Source: CAYXVB01 sp964467785 (lineage in GTDB: Bacteria > Bdellovibrionota > UBA1018). Taken from it: 26,836 nucleotides of DNA. The notes beneath the pieces were generated by a model. It made no database searches. It saw only the letters and a program-made list of their open reading frames with translations, and had not been told where the DNA came from. Location: assembly GCA_964467785.1 (NCBI GenBank), contig CAYXVB010000033.1:1-26836 (forward strand), written 5' to 3'. The first letter of the stretch is position 1. Every line of letters begins with the position of its first letter. This document shows, in pieces, positions 26,433 to 26,836 of this stretch. The translations under genes and the position numbers were made by a program.

Positions 26433-26836
26433 TTCCGTCATCGCGGTCCGCGACGTTCGACGCGCATTCCGCTCGACAAAGAAGGGCGAAGGACTCAAAG
26501 GCACACTGGGCCTGCTCTTCAATCCGCAGTACCAGGAACACGAAGCGCTCAAAGGCGTGAGCTTCGAGCTTGAGCCCGGTTCGTTCAACGGTTTGATCGG
26601 CGCCAATGGCGCCGGTAAAACAACGCTGCTCAAGATCCTGTCGGGCCTGATCCCTCCGACCTCTGGCTCGGCTCAAGTAATGGGGATGGATCCGTTCAAA
26701 CGATCCACTGACTTCCGCCGCAGTATCGCCTTGGTCATGGGCCAGAAAGCTCAGCTCTGGTGGGATCTTCCGGCCTTGGATGCGTTCGATCTCCTCAAGG
26801 CGATCTACGATATTCCGGAAAAAGATTATCGGGACC
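26422..26836 (+). CDS. ABC-2-type transporter ATP-binding protein, 5' part only
   Basis: This is the first 138 codons of an ABC ATPase cut by the right edge. The GTG start at 26422 has GGAGG six bases upstream, inside the preceding lipoprotein gene. Visible motifs are Walker A (GANGAGKTT) after HEALKGVSFELEPGSFNGLI, and the family-specific Q-loop region SIALVMGQKAQLWWDLPA. The insertion before the core (FRSTKKGEGLKGTLGLLF) and the GQK-x-QLWWDLP motif mark the COG4586-type exporter ATPases, some relatives of which export drugs or viologen-like compounds. The permease genes are expected just beyond the window. The signature motif and Walker B are not included. Confidence 0.9.
   Translation, partial: MAIDSVIAVRDVRRAFRSTKKGEGLKGTLGLLFNPQYQEHEALKGVSFELEPGSFNGLIGANGAGKTTLLKILSGLIPPTSGSAQVMGMDPFKRSTDFRRSIALVMGQKAQLWWDLPALDAFDLLKAIYDIPEKDYRD

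Overview
The window looks like chromosomal DNA from a free-living Gram-negative (diderm) bacterium, moderately GC-rich and densely coded. Several lipoproteins with lipoboxes, an outer-membrane beta-barrel protein, a LolB-like protein and a tRNA gene with encoded CCA all fit a diderm. The gene mix (PHB-accumulation-type regulator, MoxR/DUF58/transglutaminase operon, TolB-propeller aminopeptidase) would suit Bdellovibrionota or a related deltaproteobacterial-type lineage. That placement is an inference, because no 16S gene or phylogenetic marker search was possible. A run of 10 N at 15988-15997 marks a scaffold join inside hslO.

Layout. 1-7939 (minus strand): a tetratricopeptide outer-membrane lipoprotein (LbcA-like), a LolB-like lipoprotein, then oppA-oppB-oppC-oppD-oppF for peptide uptake, with oppF cut by the window edge. 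7940-8381 is a 442-bp divergent control region with two inverted repeats. 8382-9647 (plus): a PhaR-type regulator with a textbook terminator, then an outer-membrane beta-barrel protein. 9693-9725 holds three DnaA-box-like 9-mers. 9854-13835 (plus): a tightly overlapping MoxR ATPase, DUF58 and TgpA-like transglutaminase operon. 13806-18321 (minus): groES-groEL, a terminator, then hslO (Hsp33) and an amidase; the amidase overlaps the transglutaminase gene tail to tail by 30 bp. 18520-21599 (plus): a small exported protein of unknown function, then a lipoprotein-like M28 aminopeptidase carrying a TolB-type propeller and a PDZ domain. 21698-21773: tRNA-Phe(GAA). 21864-24642: two divergent genes for exported proteins that I do not recognise. 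24869-25315 (minus): an exported rhodanese. 25398 to the end (plus): an unrecognised lipoprotein coupled to an ABC-2-type ATPase, cut by the right edge.

How the genes may work together. The left block is cell-envelope biology: an LbcA-like TPR scaffold, a LolB-like lipoprotein and an oligopeptide importer could link envelope turnover to peptide recovery. The middle block is proteostasis, with GroESL and the redox-activated holdase Hsp33 side by side. The most interesting non-coding signals are a perfect 8-9-8 dyad over the presumed groESL -35 box, a hairpin covering the hslo start codon, the DnaA-box cluster before moxR, and a long hairpin upstream of the PhaR-type gene. I see no clear phage, transposon, CRISPR array or defence system.
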